DNA from: Thunnus maccoyii
Taxonomy: Eukaryota; Chordata; Actinopteri; Scombriformes; Scombridae
Reading direction: 5' to 3'
NCBI RefSeq assembly: GCF_910596095.1
Contig: NC_056548.1
Span: 19,988,651-20,052,650 of the forward strand
DNA length: 64,000 nt
The notes beneath the pieces were generated by a model, which saw nothing but the letters and a program-made list of their open reading frames with translations, was not told the DNA's origin and made no database searches. Shown here piece after piece: positions 62,763 through 64,000 of the stretch (the first letter of the stretch is position 1; each line of letters opens with the position of its first letter). The position numbers were made by a program, and so were the translations under genes.

Positions 62763-62841
62763 GCAGGATGTCAATAAACTCACTGAAGCTTTTGGTCAAG
62801 CCAGACAGAGGAACTGCTCAGAGGCATTTTATGGAGGATCT
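62763..62841 (+). CDS. possible exon following the 62.4 kb ORF
   Basis: A strong pyrimidine tract ending CTCTTAAG precedes it and GTAAGT follows GGATCTC. Two frames are open, one reading QDVNKLTEAFGQARQRNCSE across the segment. AATAAA at 63001-63006 could end a transcript. Pairing with the 62.4 kb ORF is a guess. Confidence 0.2.
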
Positions 62842-64000
62842 CGTAAGTTCAACACACAGATGTTGAGTATATTCTGAGGGTGGAGGGAGAGCTGGAGTTG
62901 AAGAAGGAATCTGCAAAACTATGTATATTACACTCAGGGGTCAATGCTGTTTCGCAATACCGGGACTTTAAACCTCTGCAGAATATTTAGTATTTTAAGA
63001 AATAAAGGAAAGTTGGAAGATTAGCAACACATTCGGTCTCTCTTTAGTCATGCATGTGGCCAGTCAGCCACAAAGGGGCCACAATGTGAACAGTGAACCC
63101 AGCCAGAAGAGCAGTCACTCCGTCTGACTGCGTTCCATATGTAGGGTTACACTAATACCAAGAAGCAGGGCAGGACGCCACAGTGAGTAATGCACTACTT
63201 AACAGGGCTTTTATTTGTTATTCTTTGCTTCTTAAACCTTTAAAGGGGTCATGGGTCAAAGTGACTGCCTGGGGAGAGATGTAGCCAGTTGATTAAGTAA
63301 ACAACACGGTGGTAATATCAGCTGAGCGCAGAGAGACGGAGAGACATCGCAGACTCCTCAGGGAAGGAGGAGAGGACCTGGATCTAGTAATAGGATCCAG
63401 AGCGAGCAGTGAAGGATGATGTCATGAGGAAAGACAGGCGGGCAGCCAGGCCGGTCAGTGTGTGGATAGATATATGGAGCGACAAAACTGCAGACAGATC
63501 ACAGATGTATCACCAACTCTGAAGACATTTGGTCATGTTCAACTGACTTTGTAGCATTTAGTTGTACCTTCTCCTCTTCCTGGTTATGATTATTTATCCA
63601 TACATGCTGGATGAAAGTTGGTAAATTTGAGTAAAAGCATCAAAAAGGAATAGTGCTGCAAGATATCATGTTCATATGTATGTACTTTTAAAGAAAACAA
63701 TTCTGGCCTACGTGGGCATGGAGGAATGGCAAGCAGACTTCTTTTTTATATGTGGTCTGATTTATGAACAAAAAGGCGTGTAATCATTTCAGGGAATTTC
63801 GGTTTGCAGTTTTGTGCATTTACATGTATGAACCCCAAAAACATTGAAAAGGTGTTCTTGAAAAGTCAGTTTTACACCATAAATACTTTCTGCAAAGTCT
63901 TGACACAGTTTTAAACTTCTGTACTCAAGAAGCTCATGATGATGGGGATGATGTGTAGTTATCCCTTATCATGTTAACAGAGGTGTGAAATTTAGACCAG
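62842..64000. other. right flank, no gene supported
   Basis: Non-coding sequence with no recognisable repeat or gene apart from the AATAAA at 63001-63006. Confidence 0.4.

Noticed and set aside
1..64000. CRISPR arrays, operons, rRNA or tRNA genes
   Set aside because: No regularly spaced repeats with unique spacers, no polycistronic layout and no tRNA/rRNA signature were seen; the sequence is vertebrate.

Overview
The window looks like nuclear DNA of a ray-finned fish, probably a percomorph teleost. The genes are split into many short exons with GT/AG introns. CA/GT microsatellites are frequent, and the spacers hold a Tc1/mariner copy, a non-LTR retrotransposon fragment and several families of short inverted-repeat elements. 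Nothing prokaryotic or viral was seen.

Three protein-coding genes are supported, all on the + strand. (1) 4483-6202 is a two-exon gene for a 112-residue protein I cannot name; its N-terminus resembles a mitochondrial presequence. (2) 10764-22686 is an eleven-exon gene for a 615-residue cytospin (SPECC1/SPECC1L) relative. It has an N-terminal myristoylation-type motif, a Pro/Ser-rich region, a short coiled coil and a C-terminal calponin-homology domain. (3) 25376-40559 is a 32-exon gene for a 1394-residue CD109-like, thioester-containing alpha-2-macroglobulin family protein. It has a signal peptide, an intact GCGEQN thioester, the His about 113 residues downstream, the CD109-type cysteine cluster and a GPI-type hydrophobic tail. 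All three models were built by hand; reading frame is kept across every junction listed. Genes 2 and 3 lie head to tail about 2.7 kb apart, and nothing in the sequence shows that the three genes work together.

The right part (40.6-64 kb) is mostly gene-poor. It holds a TIR element near 45.1-45.6 kb, a nested composite at 47.5-50.25 kb (a deleted Tc1-like copy between two direct copies of a TIR element), a long hairpin element near 54.3-54.8 kb with relatives near 53.1 and 61.7 kb, and a LINE C-terminal fragment at 59.1-59.8 kb. Two possible exons of an unrecognised gene lie at 62.4-62.85 kb. I see no clearly new multi-gene system. The most interesting items are the short, possibly membrane-anchored cytospin, the compact CD109-like protein, the nested repeat composite and a near-perfect hairpin inside a cytospin intron.
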